A stretch of 64,000 nt of DNA. It comes from Halobacillus andaensis (GTDB taxonomy: Bacteria; Bacillota; Bacilli; Bacillales; Halobacillaceae). Of this stretch, positions 25,965-35,230 are shown one piece after another (the first letter of the stretch is position 1; each line of letters begins with the position of its first letter). The stretch is taken from assembly GCF_014636475.1 (NCBI RefSeq), contig NZ_BMEL01000001.1, positions 310,001 to 374,000 of the forward strand, in the 5' to 3' direction. A program made the translations under genes and the position numbers. Below the pieces are notes generated by a model, which did not search any database, had not been told where the DNA came from, and was given only the letters and a program-made list of their open reading frames with translations.

Positions 25965-27125
25965 ATGAAAAAAATACTTTTACTTTGCTGTTTTAGTGTT
26001 GGAATAGTATTCATGCCAAATGTGTCGGAAGCCTCCACCTCTAACGATGAAGAAGTAAGGTCATTAATGGATCACGTCTCAACCGAAGAATTAGAGCAAA
26101 ATTATGAGGAGCTTCATGAGCAATATGGTGAATATATGCCTAAAGTAGATTTTAATGATCTTAGTGGCTGGGGGAGCGAAGAACCTACAAATGCAGGTTG
26201 GATTTCTGGGATTGTATCTTTTTTATTCCATGAATTATTATCAAACGGCAAACTTTTAGGTGCGCTGCTGTTCCTCACTTTATTTAGCACCTTACTGCAA
26301 GCGATGCAATCTTCATTTGAGAATACTGTCGTTAGCAGAATCGCTTATATGGTGATCTATTTAGTGTTAATCGGCCTTGCGTTAGAAAGTTTTGGACAAG
26401 TTATTGAGTATACCCTAGGGGCCATAAACCAAATGAGCAGCTTCATGATTGGGCTGCTGCCTCTTTTATTAGGGATCATGGCGTCTTTTAGTCATCTTAT
26501 GTCGATTTCTTTTTTTCATCCCATTATTGTGGCTTTAGTTCAATCAAGTGGGCTGCTCGTTAAATACGTTCTTATTCCCTTATTTGCGTCATCGGCATTA
26601 CTACTTATCGTTGGCTCGTTGAATGAAGCTTTTAAGGTTGATCAATTAGCAGAATTAATGCGTAAGACTGGAATGGCGATCATGGGGGTCTACTTGACAT
26701 TATTTCTAGGAGTTATTTCTGTGCAAGGAACAGTTACTGCTGTGCAGGACGGGGTCACGATGAAGACGGCGAGGTTTGTTACAGGCAACTTTGTACCTGT
26801 TGTAGGTCGGCTGTTTACGGATGCAACCGATACTATTTTAGGAGCCTCTCTCATATTGAAAAATACATTAGGAATCGCAGGCGTGGTCATTCTATTAGGC
26901 ATTTCTTTATTTCCTGCATTGAAAATTTTAGCAATCGCCCTTATCTATAAACTGGCAGCTGCACTTCTACAGCCAGTAGGAGATGGCCCAGTGGTAACCG
27001 CAATGGCAGTCGTTAGTAAACACATGATGTATATATTTGCTGCATTGCTGATGGTATCCATGATGTTTTTCTTAGTTATCGTCATTATGGTCGCAGCCAG
27101 TAATATAACAATGATGGTTCGATAA
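25965..27125 (+). CDS. spoIIIAE: Stage III sporulation protein AE
   Basis: This 386-aa membrane protein has a signal-like N-terminus (residues 1-24, ending SEAS) followed by a soluble stretch and about seven transmembrane helices from residue 70 on. It is the largest membrane component of the SpoIIIA channel. The frame opens at TTG 25953, but GAGG six bases before ATG 25965 and the resulting clean signal sequence support the later start. Confidence 0.92.
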   Translation: MKKILLLCCFSVGIVFMPNVSEASTSNDEEVRSLMDHVSTEELEQNYEELHEQYGEYMPKVDFNDLSGWGSEEPTNAGWISGIVSFLFHELLSNGKLLGALLFLTLFSTLLQAMQSSFENTVVSRIAYMVIYLVLIGLALESFGQVIEYTLGAINQMSSFMIGLLPLLLGIMASFSHLMSISFFHPIIVALVQSSGLLVKYVLIPLFASSALLLIVGSLNEAFKVDQLAELMRKTGMAIMGVYLTLFLGVISVQGTVTAVQDGVTMKTARFVTGNFVPVVGRLFTDATDTILGASLILKNTLGIAGVVILLGISLFPALKILAIALIYKLAAALLQPVGDGPVVTAMAVVSKHMMYIFAALLMVSMMFFLVIVIMVAASNITMMVR

Positions 27126-27137
27126 GGTGGATGTCTT

Positions 27138-27746
27138 ATGCAAGTTTTTATCCAGTGGATCATAGAAATCGTTCTATTTCTACTATTAGCGATGGTTGCC
27201 GATGCTCTGCTTCCATCTGGTCTAATGAAAAAGTACGCAAGATTAGTGATGGCGATTTTATTATTGCTTGTCATTGTAGACCCTCTGCTTCACTTCCTAA
27301 AGCTTGATCCTAACCAGATCCTATATTCAGTAGAGAGGCAAATGGAAGCAAGTATGGAAACGGAACAACTAACAGGGGAAATAGAAGAAAAGAAAAATGA
27401 AATATTGAATGGACAAGATGCATATACATTACAACAGGTGAAGGAAGCCATAGTTGATCAGCTTCAAGAGCCTATAGAAAGTAGTGAACAAGTAACGGTG
27501 GAAGCGGTGGATCTAACTTTTTTTCAAACCCCACACTCCTTAGAGTCACTGGACAAGCTTGTGTTATTCATATCCTCAACAGAAGAGGGGGGATCTGTTG
27601 AGGAAGTTATTATCTCAGCAACAGATGAAGAAAAGAGAGCTGAAAAGCCACAATTTGAAGAAGATTCAATTAAAGAGTTAGCGGCTCAACAATTGGATCT
27701 TACTAAGGAACAAATTGAAATACGCTGGGAGGAAGATCATGAGTAA
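27138..27746 (+). CDS. spoIIIAF: Stage III sporulation protein AF
   Basis: This 202-aa protein has two N-terminal transmembrane helices (about 5-25 and 33-52) and a soluble domain of ring-building type. AAGGTGG precedes the ATG. It overlaps spoIIIAG by 8 nt. In the SpoIIIA complex it is proposed to form one of the stacked rings in the intermembrane space. Confidence 0.9.
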   Translation: MQVFIQWIIEIVLFLLLAMVADALLPSGLMKKYARLVMAILLLLVIVDPLLHFLKLDPNQILYSVERQMEASMETEQLTGEIEEKKNEILNGQDAYTLQQVKEAIVDQLQEPIESSEQVTVEAVDLTFFQTPHSLESLDKLVLFISSTEEGGSVEEVIISATDEEKRAEKPQFEEDSIKELAAQQLDLTKEQIEIRWEEDHE

Positions 27747-28350
27747 TTGGTTGAGTAAGCTGTTAAGTCCTTTATCTTCAAAAGAAGGACAGAAACTAAA
27801 CAAGCCAAAATACCTGATCATTATAGGATTAGTAGGTGTGATGTTCATCTTACTTAGCAACTGGTTCCAAACGCCAAACCCTACTGCCCCGCCTCCTCCA
27901 ACAAATGAAAGTTCAGCTTCAGAGGAGGAGACTGAAGACATATCACTATCTGTTGATCAGCTCGAAAGTGAGTATGAACAACAACTTAAGCCCCTTCTTG
28001 AAAACATACAAGGCGTAAGTGATGTGGATTTAATGATCAATCTAGCTGCCACGGAGGAGAAAGTGTATGACAAAAACTTAATTATTGGAAAGCAAACTAC
28101 AAAAGAAACGGACAAGAATGGAGGCGAACGAGAGATTGAGGATTATTCGAAGGAACAGCAGTTAGTACTTGTAAGACAAGGTGATCGAGAAGTGCCTTTG
28201 CTTACAAAAACGAACAAGCCTGATGTTAGCGGGGTGTTCGTTACGGCAAAAGGAGTTGAACAGATGAAAGTGAAAGAATGGGTAGTTGAAGCTGTGTCTC
28301 GTGTACTTGATGTACCCAGCCACAGGGTTTCAGTATTACCTAAATCATAG
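27739..28350 (+). CDS. spoIIIAG: Stage III sporulation protein AG
   Basis: This 203-aa protein has a single membrane helix (about residues 28-45) and a C-terminal ring-building domain (from about 80) with VFVTAKGVEQMKVKEW. SpoIIIAG forms a large ring between mother cell and forespore. The frame reaches up to 27715, but GGGAGGAAG before ATG 27739 fixes the start. The linker after the helix is rich in Pro, Ser and Glu. Confidence 0.92.
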   Translation: MSNWLSKLLSPLSSKEGQKLNKPKYLIIIGLVGVMFILLSNWFQTPNPTAPPPPTNESSASEEETEDISLSVDQLESEYEQQLKPLLENIQGVSDVDLMINLAATEEKVYDKNLIIGKQTTKETDKNGGEREIEDYSKEQQLVLVRQGDREVPLLTKTNKPDVSGVFVTAKGVEQMKVKEWVVEAVSRVLDVPSHRVSVLPKS

Positions 28351-28362
28351 GGAGGGTTTCTC

Positions 28363-28896
28363 TTGGTAAAAAAACAAACGGTATGGCTGTTAACGATGTT
28401 AAGTTTACTCATTGTATTAAGTGTTTATTACATGACGTCACCTGATAACGGGGAAATGGCTTTCATTCAAGACGATGAGTGGCAAGATGGAGAAAACGTA
28501 GAAGAAGGTACAACAGAAGATGTAGTAACTTCGGAATTATCTACTGATGAATTGTTTGCCTCGATCCGCCTTGAGAAGCAAAATGAAAGAGATCAGAAGT
28601 CAGAGCAGCTTTCAGAAATCGTAGCTTCTAGTGATTACTCGGCAGAAGAGAAAAATGATGCTATGGAAGAAATGGAGACTTTACAGGAAACTTCTTCTAA
28701 AGAATCCATTTTAGAAAATACTATTCGAGCAAGCATTCCATATGAGGATGTATTAGTAAGAGCTGAAGACGAAGTGATTCAAGTAACTGTTCAGGCCGAA
28801 GAGCTTACGAAATCCGAAACGAGAGAGATTATGCAAATGGTCTCAGACGAATTTGGTCAAATGCGTGTGGAAGTGAAGTTTCAACCAACATCATAA
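28363..28896 (+). CDS. spoIIIAH: Stage III sporulation protein AH
   Basis: This 177-aa protein has one N-terminal membrane helix (about 5-25), an acidic linker and a C-terminal domain of the YscJ/FliF type that docks with forespore SpoIIQ across the intermembrane space. The start is TTG with GGGAGGG six bases upstream. It is the last gene of the operon and is followed by a strong terminator. Confidence 0.92.
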   Translation: MVKKQTVWLLTMLSLLIVLSVYYMTSPDNGEMAFIQDDEWQDGENVEEGTTEDVVTSELSTDELFASIRLEKQNERDQKSEQLSEIVASSDYSAEEKNDAMEEMETLQETSSKESILENTIRASIPYEDVLVRAEDEVIQVTVQAEELTKSETREIMQMVSDEFGQMRVEVKFQPTS

Positions 28897-28901
28897 ATAT
28901 T

Positions 28902-28936
28902 AAATCTCCTTTGCCAATTGGCAAAGGAGATTTTTA
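28902..28936 (+). terminator. Terminator of the spoIIIA operon
   Basis: The 14-bp perfect stem AAATCTCCTTTGCC / GGCAAAGGAGATTT with AATT loop is followed by a T-run. Confidence 0.93.
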
Positions 28937-29006
28937 TTTAGCTTAGTGAAGTGAAAGGAAAGTTGCAGGAGAGTGGTATTATATCGTAAAATGTTAGAAG
29001 GAGTTA

Positions 29007-29023
29007 TTAGTACCAGTTATAAA
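29007..29023 (+). promoter_or_regulatory. Possible FapR operator upstream of accB
   Basis: TTAGTACCAGTTATAAA resembles the 17-bp FapR palindrome (TTAGTACCTgaTACTAA-like): the left half is perfect and the right half matches 4 of 6. FapR is the malonyl-CoA-sensing repressor of lipid synthesis in Bacilli. The site lies 28 nt before the accB start. Confidence 0.35.
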
Positions 29024-29050
29024 AGCTATATACATAAAGGGGTGCCCAAC

Positions 29051-29542
29051 ATGTTAAAGGTTCAAGAAATACGAGAACTAATTAAATTGATTGATGATTC
29101 ACAAATCGATGAATTTTCATATGAAGCAAATGGAACAAAGGTATGTATGAAGAAGAGCGGAGGAAAAGTTGTAACAGAAGCTCCTGTACAACAAAAACCA
29201 GCACCAAAAGCTGAACCAGAGGTTAGCGAAGCATCTCAGCCGAAAGAAGAAGCACCAAAAGCTGAGGAAAAGCAAGAGCCACAGAAGGAGAAAGCAGACT
29301 ACGATAAAGAAATTACTTCTCCGATGGTAGGGACATTTTATGAGTCACCTTCTCCAGATCAAGGCGCCTACGTGAAAGTTGGCGATCAAGTAAAACAAGA
29401 TTCAGTTGTATGTATAGTTGAAGCCATGAAGCTATTTAACGAAATCGAAGCAGAAGTATCAGGGGAAATCGTTGAAATCCTCGTAAAAGATGGCGAGCTC
29501 GTCGAGTATGGTCAACCATTATTTCGAGTGAAGACAGCATAG
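29051..29542 (+). CDS. accB: Acetyl-CoA carboxylase biotin carboxyl carrier protein
   Basis: This 163-aa carrier protein has a C-terminal biotinyl domain with the EAMKL biotinylation site, preceded by a long Pro/Ala/Glu/Lys linker (residues about 38-85). It carries carboxyl-biotin between AccC and the carboxyltransferase in malonyl-CoA synthesis. The frame extends to 28973, but the family start is [10 protein letters not shown] at 29051, with GGGGTG upstream. It is the first gene of accB-accC-yqhY. Confidence 0.94.
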   Translation: MLKVQEIRELIKLIDDSQIDEFSYEANGTKVCMKKSGGKVVTEAPVQQKPAPKAEPEVSEASQPKEEAPKAEEKQEPQKEKADYDKEITSPMVGTFYESPSPDQGAYVKVGDQVKQDSVVCIVEAMKLFNEIEAEVSGEIVEILVKDGELVEYGQPLFRVKTA

Positions 29543-29558
29543 TCGGGGGGTTATTGTC

Positions 29559-30914
29559 ATGATAAAAAAAGTACTGATTGCGAACCGTGGTGAAATCGCG
29601 GTTCGGATTATCCGTGCCTGTAAAGAAATGGGATTAGAAACTGTAGCTGTATATTCAGAAGCTGATAAAGAAGCTTTACATGTCCAAATTGCCGATGAAG
29701 CCTATTGTGTTGGTCCTACGTTAAGTAAAGATAGTTATTTAAATTACACAAATATTATGAGCTTAGCTACATTAACACAAACAGATGCTATTCACCCGGG
29801 CTATGGCTTCTTAGCTGAAAATGCTGAATTTGCCGAGATGTGTGAAGAGTGCAGCATTACGTTTGTTGGTCCTTCATCATATGCGATTCAAAAGATGGGA
29901 ACCAAAGATGTAGCTCGTGAAACGATGCGAGAAGCAGGAGTGCCAGTTGTACCTGGCTCTAAAGGAATTATTAAAGATGTTGAAGAGGGTAAGCAAATAG
30001 CTGAAGAAATCGGCTATCCTGTTATTATTAAAGCAACTGCCGGCGGTGGCGGAAAAGGTATTCGAGTGGCAAGAACGGAAGAAGATCTTGAAAAAGGGAT
30101 TAGAGTAACCCAGCAAGAAGCGGAGACTGCTTTTGGAAACCCGGGTGTCTACATTGAGAAATTTATTGAAGACTTTCGCCATGTCGAGATTCAGGTGTTA
30201 GCTGATAATCATGGAAATGCCGTACATTTAGGTGAAAGAGATTGTTCCATTCAGCGCCGCTTGCAAAAATTAATTGAAGAGACACCATCTCCTGCAATTG
30301 ACCCAACTATGCGTGCAAAAATGGGAGATGCAGCAGTAAAGGCTGCTCTTGCGGTTGATTATTCTGGTGCAGGAACCGTGGAATTTATTTTTGATCAGAA
30401 AGACCAAACATTCTATTTTATGGAAATGAACACTCGAATACAAGTAGAACATCCTGTGACAGAGATGGTTACAGGGGTCGACCTTATTAAAGAGCAATTA
30501 AAAGTTGCGAATAACGAGAAGTTATCTTTTACACAAGATGAGATTCAATTCGAAGGCTGGGCTATGGAGTGCAGGATAAATGCAGAAGATCCTTTTAAAA
30601 ACTTTATGCCATCAGCCGGAACGATTGAGATGTATTTACCTCCAGGAGGGTTTGGTGTGCGTGTAGATTCTGCCGCTTATCCTGGATATATGATCCCTCC
30701 TTACTATGATTCAATGGTAGCCAAATTGATTACTTATGGTAAAGATCGTCAAGAAGCTGTACAAAGAATGAAGCGAGCCCTAGATGAATTTGTCGTGGAA
30801 GGGGTCAAGACTACGATTCCATTCCATCAACGAATGATGGAACATGACGTATTTGTACAAGGGGATTTCAACACTAAATTCCTTGAGAATTATAAAGTTC
30901 TGGAGGACGAATAA
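29559..30914 (+). CDS. accC: Acetyl-CoA carboxylase biotin carboxylase
   Basis: This 451-aa ATP-grasp enzyme carboxylates the biotin of AccB with bicarbonate and ATP. It has the N-terminal [15 protein letters not shown], the glycine loop [11 protein letters not shown], and the catalytic [15 protein letters not shown] segment. Length is typical. It lies 16 nt after accB and 17 nt before the Asp23-family gene. The carboxyltransferase genes accA/accD are not in the window. Confidence 0.96.
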   Translation: MIKKVLIANRGEIAVRIIRACKEMGLETVAVYSEADKEALHVQIADEAYCVGPTLSKDSYLNYTNIMSLATLTQTDAIHPGYGFLAENAEFAEMCEECSITFVGPSSYAIQKMGTKDVARETMREAGVPVVPGSKGIIKDVEEGKQIAEEIGYPVIIKATAGGGGKGIRVARTEEDLEKGIRVTQQEAETAFGNPGVYIEKFIEDFRHVEIQVLADNHGNAVHLGERDCSIQRRLQKLIEETPSPAIDPTMRAKMGDAAVKAALAVDYSGAGTVEFIFDQKDQTFYFMEMNTRIQVEHPVTEMVTGVDLIKEQLKVANNEKLSFTQDEIQFEGWAMECRINAEDPFKNFMPSAGTIEMYLPPGGFGVRVDSAAYPGYMIPPYYDSMVAKLITYGKDRQEAVQRMKRALDEFVVEGVKTTIPFHQRMMEHDVFVQGDFNTKFLENYKVLEDE

Positions 30915-30931
30915 TTAAGGAGTGGTCAGAA

Positions 30932-31330
30932 ATGGACGAAAGACAATTGTTAAACGTTACAGAAGGTTCAACTCTTGGTAATGTAGAGATTGCTCCAGAA
31001 GTGATTGAAGTAATTGCTGGCATAGCTGTTTCTGAAGTGGCAGGCGTAGCAGCTATGCGAGGTAATTTCGCCACAGGTGTTGTTGAAAGACTAGGCAAAA
31101 AAAGCCATGGAAAAGGTGTAAAAGTGGAACTTGATGAAGAAGGAATATTAATTGATGCGTATGTGGTAATGGACTACGGAATTTCTATACCAGAAACCGC
31201 TCAAAAAATTCAAGATAATACACGTCAAGCACTAAAAAACATGACAGCGCTTGAAATTAAAGAAATTAACGTTCATGTTGTAGGAGTGCAAATGGAATCA
31301 AAAGAAGAAGCGGCAACAGAAGAAGAGTAA
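30932..31330 (+). CDS. yqhY: Asp23/Gls24 family protein (YqhY)
   Basis: This 132-aa DUF322 (Asp23/Gls24) protein has the conserved APEVIEVIAGIAVSEVAGVAAM stretch (split here: APEVIEVIAG, IAVSEVAGVA) and a central VDAYVV-like strand. In B. subtilis the orthologue is co-transcribed with accBC, and its loss selects suppressor mutations in acetyl-CoA carboxylase, so a role in tuning fatty-acid synthesis is likely (literature; not visible in sequence). The C-terminal tail is Glu-rich. Confidence 0.9.
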   Translation: MDERQLLNVTEGSTLGNVEIAPEVIEVIAGIAVSEVAGVAAMRGNFATGVVERLGKKSHGKGVKVELDEEGILIDAYVVMDYGISIPETAQKIQDNTRQALKNMTALEIKEINVHVVGVQMESKEEAATEEE

Positions 31331-31334
31331 TCTT

Positions 31335-31378
31335 AAAAGGCCAGCAGCAGGGTGTTCACCCTGGACTGGTCTTTTATT
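31335..31378 (+). terminator. Terminator after yqhY
   Basis: An outer stem AAAGGCCAG / CTGGTCTTT encloses an inner CAGGGTG / CACCCTG hairpin and is followed by TTATTAA. Confidence 0.8.
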
Positions 31379-31451
31379 AATGGTGAATAGCATTTAAGAA
31401 TTGAAAATGTTATGATTCTATCGGATATGACATTAAAGGAGAAAAAGACCG

Positions 31452-31832
31452 ATGAAACGACGATTAGCAAGAGAAAAAGCATTTCAAGCGCTTTTCCAAA
31501 TGAATTCCAGTGAAATAGGTGCTGATGAAGCCATTGCACACGTCCTCAATGATGAAGGGAAAGATGCCTTTTTAACCGAGTTGGTTGAAGGTGTGCTTGA
31601 ACACAGGAATGAAATTGATGATTGGATTGAAACACACTTAGAAAATTGGACATTCACTCGACTAGCTCGGGTTGAAAAAACTTTGCTTCGAATGGCCGCT
31701 TACGAAATTAAATTTAATGAGGATGTTCCCTCTCAGGTGGCAATCAATGAAGCTGTTGAGCTTGCGAAAATATTTGGAGAAGATCAATCAGGTAAGTTTG
31801 TTAATGGCGTATTATCTAAAATGGTGAAGTAG
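31452..31832 (+). CDS. nusB: Transcription antitermination factor NusB
   Basis: This 126-aa all-helical protein binds boxA RNA with NusE (S10) in rRNA antitermination complexes. It shows the N-terminal KRRLAREKAFQALFQMN, the middle LARVEKTLLRMAAYE and the C-terminal AINEAVELAK with FVNGVLSK. It follows the yqhY terminator, so it probably heads a new transcription unit nusB-folD-xseA-xseB-ispA and onward. Confidence 0.94.
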   Translation: MKRRLAREKAFQALFQMNSSEIGADEAIAHVLNDEGKDAFLTELVEGVLEHRNEIDDWIETHLENWTFTRLARVEKTLLRMAAYEIKFNEDVPSQVAINEAVELAKIFGEDQSGKFVNGVLSKMVK

Positions 31833-31848
31833 GAAGGGGAATTTAAGT

Positions 31849-32700
31849 ATGTCAGCAGAAGTTATTTACGGTAAAGATCTAGCTACTCAAATTCGACAAG
31901 AAATGAAAGAAGAAGTTGCCTCTTTAAGTAAAGAAGGGATTCACCCTAAGCTCGTAGTTATTATCGTAGGGGAAGATCCAGCCTCTCAATCGTATGTCAA
32001 AGGAAAGCAACGTGCCTCTGAGAATATAGGTATGGAATCAGATTTATTAGAACTTTCGGCAGATACTTCTCAAGAAAAATTATTAGAGACGATTGAGCAG
32101 TTAAATTCAGATTCTGCTGTACATGGCATTCTTGTGCAGCTTCCACTCCCTGACCAGATTGATGAGCAAAAAGTAATTGAAGCCATCGATCCCAAAAAAG
32201 ATGTTGATGGTTTCCATCCTATTAATGTAGGAAAGTTAATGACGGGCCAAGAAACGTTTTATCCATGTACACCTTATGGAATACTTGTCATGCTTAAGCG
32301 AGCCAACGTTACGATTGAAGGCAAGCATGTGGTAGTCGTGGGGCGCAGCAATTTAGTTGGTAAGCCTGTGGGACAGCTTTTACTTAATGAAAATGCTACA
32401 GTTACCTACTGTCATTCGCGTACAAAAAACATGAAAGAATTAACACAACAAGCTGATATACTTATCGTTGCAGTTGGAAAACCTCATATGATAACAGGGG
32501 AAGATATAGCAGAAGGAGCTGTCGTGATTGATGTGGGAGTAAACCGCGTCGATGGTAAATTGACTGGTGATGTTGATTTTGAATCAGCTTCAGAAAAGGC
32601 TTCTTACATTACACCTGTGCCCAAAGGAGTAGGTCCCATGACGATCACAATGCTTCTGCATAATACCATTAAGGCTGCCAAGTGGATTCATAACCGGTAA
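31849..32700 (+). CDS. folD: Methylenetetrahydrofolate dehydrogenase/cyclohydrolase
   Basis: This 283-aa bifunctional enzyme interconverts 5,10-methylene-, methenyl- and 10-formyl-tetrahydrofolate using NADP. The catalytic YVKGK (SQSYVKGKQ), the QLPLP signature and the PCTPYGI, VVGRSNLVGKP and PVPKGVGPMT motifs are present. It ties to the gcv operon functionally through methylene-THF. It lies 16 nt after nusB. Confidence 0.95.
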   Translation: MSAEVIYGKDLATQIRQEMKEEVASLSKEGIHPKLVVIIVGEDPASQSYVKGKQRASENIGMESDLLELSADTSQEKLLETIEQLNSDSAVHGILVQLPLPDQIDEQKVIEAIDPKKDVDGFHPINVGKLMTGQETFYPCTPYGILVMLKRANVTIEGKHVVVVGRSNLVGKPVGQLLLNENATVTYCHSRTKNMKELTQQADILIVAVGKPHMITGEDIAEGAVVIDVGVNRVDGKLTGDVDFESASEKASYITPVPKGVGPMTITMLLHNTIKAAKWIHNR

Positions 32701-32713
32701 GGAGACATGTGAA

Positions 32714-34060
32714 GTGAATGATCGTTATTTAACCGTTACGGCTCTTACAAAGTACATTAAGAAGAAGCTTTCCTATGATCCTCACCTTAAGGAAGTATGG
32801 CTGCGCGGAGAGGTTTCTAATTTTAAGCATCACACCCGCGGCCATATGTACCTTTCTTTAAAGGACGAACATGCAAGAATTCAAGCTGTCATGTTTGCGG
32901 GAAATAATCGAACATTAAAGTTTACTCCTGAAAATGGAATGAATGTCCTGGTCCGTGGTGAGATAAATGTTTATGAACCAATGGGCAGTTATCAGCTGTA
33001 TATTCAGGATATGCAGCCAGACGGTATCGGGGCTCTATATTTAGCTTTTGAACAGTTAAAAGAAAAGCTTCAAAAAGAAGGGTTATTTAGTGTAGAAAGA
33101 AAGAAAACAATTCCTGCTTATCCCAAACATATAGGAGTTATTACGTCACCGACAGGGGCTGCCATCCGTGATATCCTAACGACGATAAAGCGTAGATATC
33201 CCATTGTGAAAGTATCAATCTTACCTGTACTCGTTCAAGGTAAATCGGCCGCCAATTCGGTTAATAAAGCAATACAATATGCGAACGACCATTTAGATTG
33301 TGACGTGCTGATTGTTGGAAGGGGAGGAGGTTCCCTGGAGGACTTATGGGGCTTTAATGAAGAAATAGTGGCTAGAGCAATTGCCAATTCCGAAACACCT
33401 ATTATATCCGCCGTAGGTCATGAAACAGATACCACTATTAGTGACTTCGTAGCAGATATAAGGGCGGCCACACCGACAGGAGCTGCAGAACTAGCTGTAC
33501 CTTCTCTTATTGAATTAAGAGATCGTGTCCAGAACGTAAAGAGAAGGTTACAAAGAGCAATGGACGTCGATCGTTCTACTGCTAAAGAAAAATTAAACCG
33601 ACTAGTGAAGTCCTATGCGTTTAAATACCCTGAACAATTAATGAGGCAAAAAGAACAGGATTTAGATCGGATGATTGAACGTTTATCACAAAATGTAAAC
33701 AATGTTAAAAAACAACAAACTGAACGGTTCGTTTATTTAACGAATCGTCTTCTTCAGCAGCATCCGCAAACAGAAATTGAAGCCAAACAAAAGCAGCTTC
33801 AAGAAGTGACGAAGCTTTTGCAAACACAATTTCAACATAAATTGACTACTAAAAAAGATCAATTTCGCTCAAAGCTTGAAAAATTGACCTTACTCAATCC
33901 TTTGGACACGATGAAGCGTGGTTATGCAATTCCGTATACGCACAACAATCAAGTGATTAAAACAGTGAATCAAGTAACTAAAGGCGATGATGTTAAAGTA
34001 ACGGTTAAAGACGGTACCATAAATTGTGAAGTGGTTGATGTAAAGGAGGAGAAAAAATGA
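32714..34060 (+). CDS. xseA: Exodeoxyribonuclease VII large subunit
   Basis: This 448-aa large subunit of exonuclease VII degrades single-stranded DNA. It has an N-terminal OB-fold (about 5-100) with the LRGEVSNFK motif, a catalytic domain with [29 protein letters not shown] and [10 protein letters not shown], and a long coiled coil (about 265-385). The start is GTG 32714. Its last 4 nt overlap the xseB start. Confidence 0.94.
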   Translation: MNDRYLTVTALTKYIKKKLSYDPHLKEVWLRGEVSNFKHHTRGHMYLSLKDEHARIQAVMFAGNNRTLKFTPENGMNVLVRGEINVYEPMGSYQLYIQDMQPDGIGALYLAFEQLKEKLQKEGLFSVERKKTIPAYPKHIGVITSPTGAAIRDILTTIKRRYPIVKVSILPVLVQGKSAANSVNKAIQYANDHLDCDVLIVGRGGGSLEDLWGFNEEIVARAIANSETPIISAVGHETDTTISDFVADIRAATPTGAAELAVPSLIELRDRVQNVKRRLQRAMDVDRSTAKEKLNRLVKSYAFKYPEQLMRQKEQDLDRMIERLSQNVNNVKKQQTERFVYLTNRLLQQHPQTEIEAKQKQLQEVTKLLQTQFQHKLTTKKDQFRSKLEKLTLLNPLDTMKRGYAIPYTHNNQVIKTVNQVTKGDDVKVTVKDGTINCEVVDVKEEKK

Positions 34061-34293
34061 GTGAAGAACAAGAAGCAATTAGCTTTGAAGAAGCTATGCG
34101 TCAACTTGAGCAATTGGTAGAAAAACTCGAGACAGGAGAAGTTCCTTTAGAGAAAGCCATTCAATATTATCAAGAAGGAATGAAGCTGTCTAAAGTTTGT
34201 AATGAAAAATTAAGTACAGTAGAGAAACAAATGCACCAGATTTTAAATGAGCATGGAGAGTTTGAGTCGTTCGATGTTCAGGAGGAAGAGTAG
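34057..34293 (+). CDS. xseB: Exodeoxyribonuclease VII small subunit
   Basis: This 78-aa helical protein has [27 protein letters not shown], broken here into its key parts [12 protein letters not shown] and [11 protein letters not shown]. It forms a complex with XseA. It begins in an ATGA overlap with xseA and its stop overlaps the GTG of ispA by one base, so all three are coupled. Confidence 0.94.
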   Translation: MSEEQEAISFEEAMRQLEQLVEKLETGEVPLEKAIQYYQEGMKLSKVCNEKLSTVEKQMHQILNEHGEFESFDVQEEE

Positions 34294-35174
34294 TGGAAAG
34301 CTTAATGCCGTTTTTAGATAAGTATAAACGCTTAGTGAATTCAGAGTTAGAAAGACATATAAGGGTAAATACTAATGAAGGTCGTCTGCAGAATGCGATG
34401 CTCTACTCAATTCTAGCAGGTGGCAAACGCCTTCGCCCTATCCTTTTAATGGCTACCATCGAAGCTTTTCAAAAAGATGCTAGAAAAGGTGTAAGTGTAG
34501 CTTGCGCATTAGAAATGATTCACACATACTCCTTAATTCATGACGATCTTCCAGCTATGGATAATGATGATTTAAGAAGAGGTCAGCCTACGAATCATAA
34601 GAAATTTGATGAGGCGACGGCTATTCTTGCAGGCGATGCTCTTCTGACATTAAGTTTTCAAGTTATTTCTAATGCAGAAGAATTAACCAGTGAAGAAAAA
34701 GTCTTCATCATTAGTAAATTGTCTGCTGCTAGTGGACCTAAGGGGATGGTAGATGGTCAAATGAAGGATATGAATAGTGAGAACCAAACCATCCCCTTAG
34801 AAGAATTAGAAAACATCCATAAACACAAAACAGGGGACCTGTTAAAGTTTGCTGTGTTATCAGGTGCTTATTTAGCACATGCTAATGAGCACGAGATGTC
34901 CGAAATGACGACGATGGCCGAGGCTTTAGGACTCCTCTTCCAAATACAAGATGACATTTTAGATGTCATAGGAGATGCTGAAGCTATAGGGAAACCAACA
35001 GGAAGCGACGAAGGAAATTATAAAAGTACATACCCACAGCTTTTAGGTTTAGAAGGAGCAATTAATCAGAGAGATCACTATGGACAGATCGCACAAAACT
35101 CTTTACACCAAGCAGGAGTGAACGGAACGGTATTATCAGAATTAATCAACTATTTAAGCCAGCGTGACCGCTAA
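34293..35174 (+). CDS. ispA: Farnesyl diphosphate synthase (polyprenyl synthetase)
   Basis: This 293-aa prenyltransferase makes farnesyl diphosphate from IPP and DMAPP. The first aspartate-rich motif is DDLPAMDNDD, preceded by YSLIH, and the second is DDILD after FQIQ. KRLRP binds IPP. The start is GTG 34293 overlapping xseB, with an alternative ATG at 34305. The region after its stop codon is the OLE RNA, so ispA and dxs, both isoprenoid genes, flank that RNA. Confidence 0.94.
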   Translation: MESLMPFLDKYKRLVNSELERHIRVNTNEGRLQNAMLYSILAGGKRLRPILLMATIEAFQKDARKGVSVACALEMIHTYSLIHDDLPAMDNDDLRRGQPTNHKKFDEATAILAGDALLTLSFQVISNAEELTSEEKVFIISKLSAASGPKGMVDGQMKDMNSENQTIPLEELENIHKHKTGDLLKFAVLSGAYLAHANEHEMSEMTTMAEALGLLFQIQDDILDVIGDAEAIGKPTGSDEGNYKSTYPQLLGLEGAINQRDHYGQIAQNSLHQAGVNGTVLSELINYLSQRDR

Positions 35175-35195
35175 AGTTATGCCAGCGTTTTTTTA

Positions 35196-35224
35196 TTGAG
35201 GAAGTTGAACGATTGTGGTATATT
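35196..35224 (+). promoter_or_regulatory. Candidate promoter for OLE RNA
   Basis: TTGAGG (35196-35201), a 17-nt spacer and TATATT (35219-35224) form a reasonable sigma-A promoter just after the ispA stop codon. Initiation would fall near 35231, just before the structured part of the OLE RNA. This is a prediction from sequence only; readthrough from ispA is the alternative. Confidence 0.45.
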
Positions 35225-35230
35225 TGATCT

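Noticed and set aside
32714-34060. Antisense and alternative-frame ORFs across xseA, accC, dxs, bcd and lpdV
   Set aside because: They are shadows of strongly conserved genes in the main frame and lack start signals.
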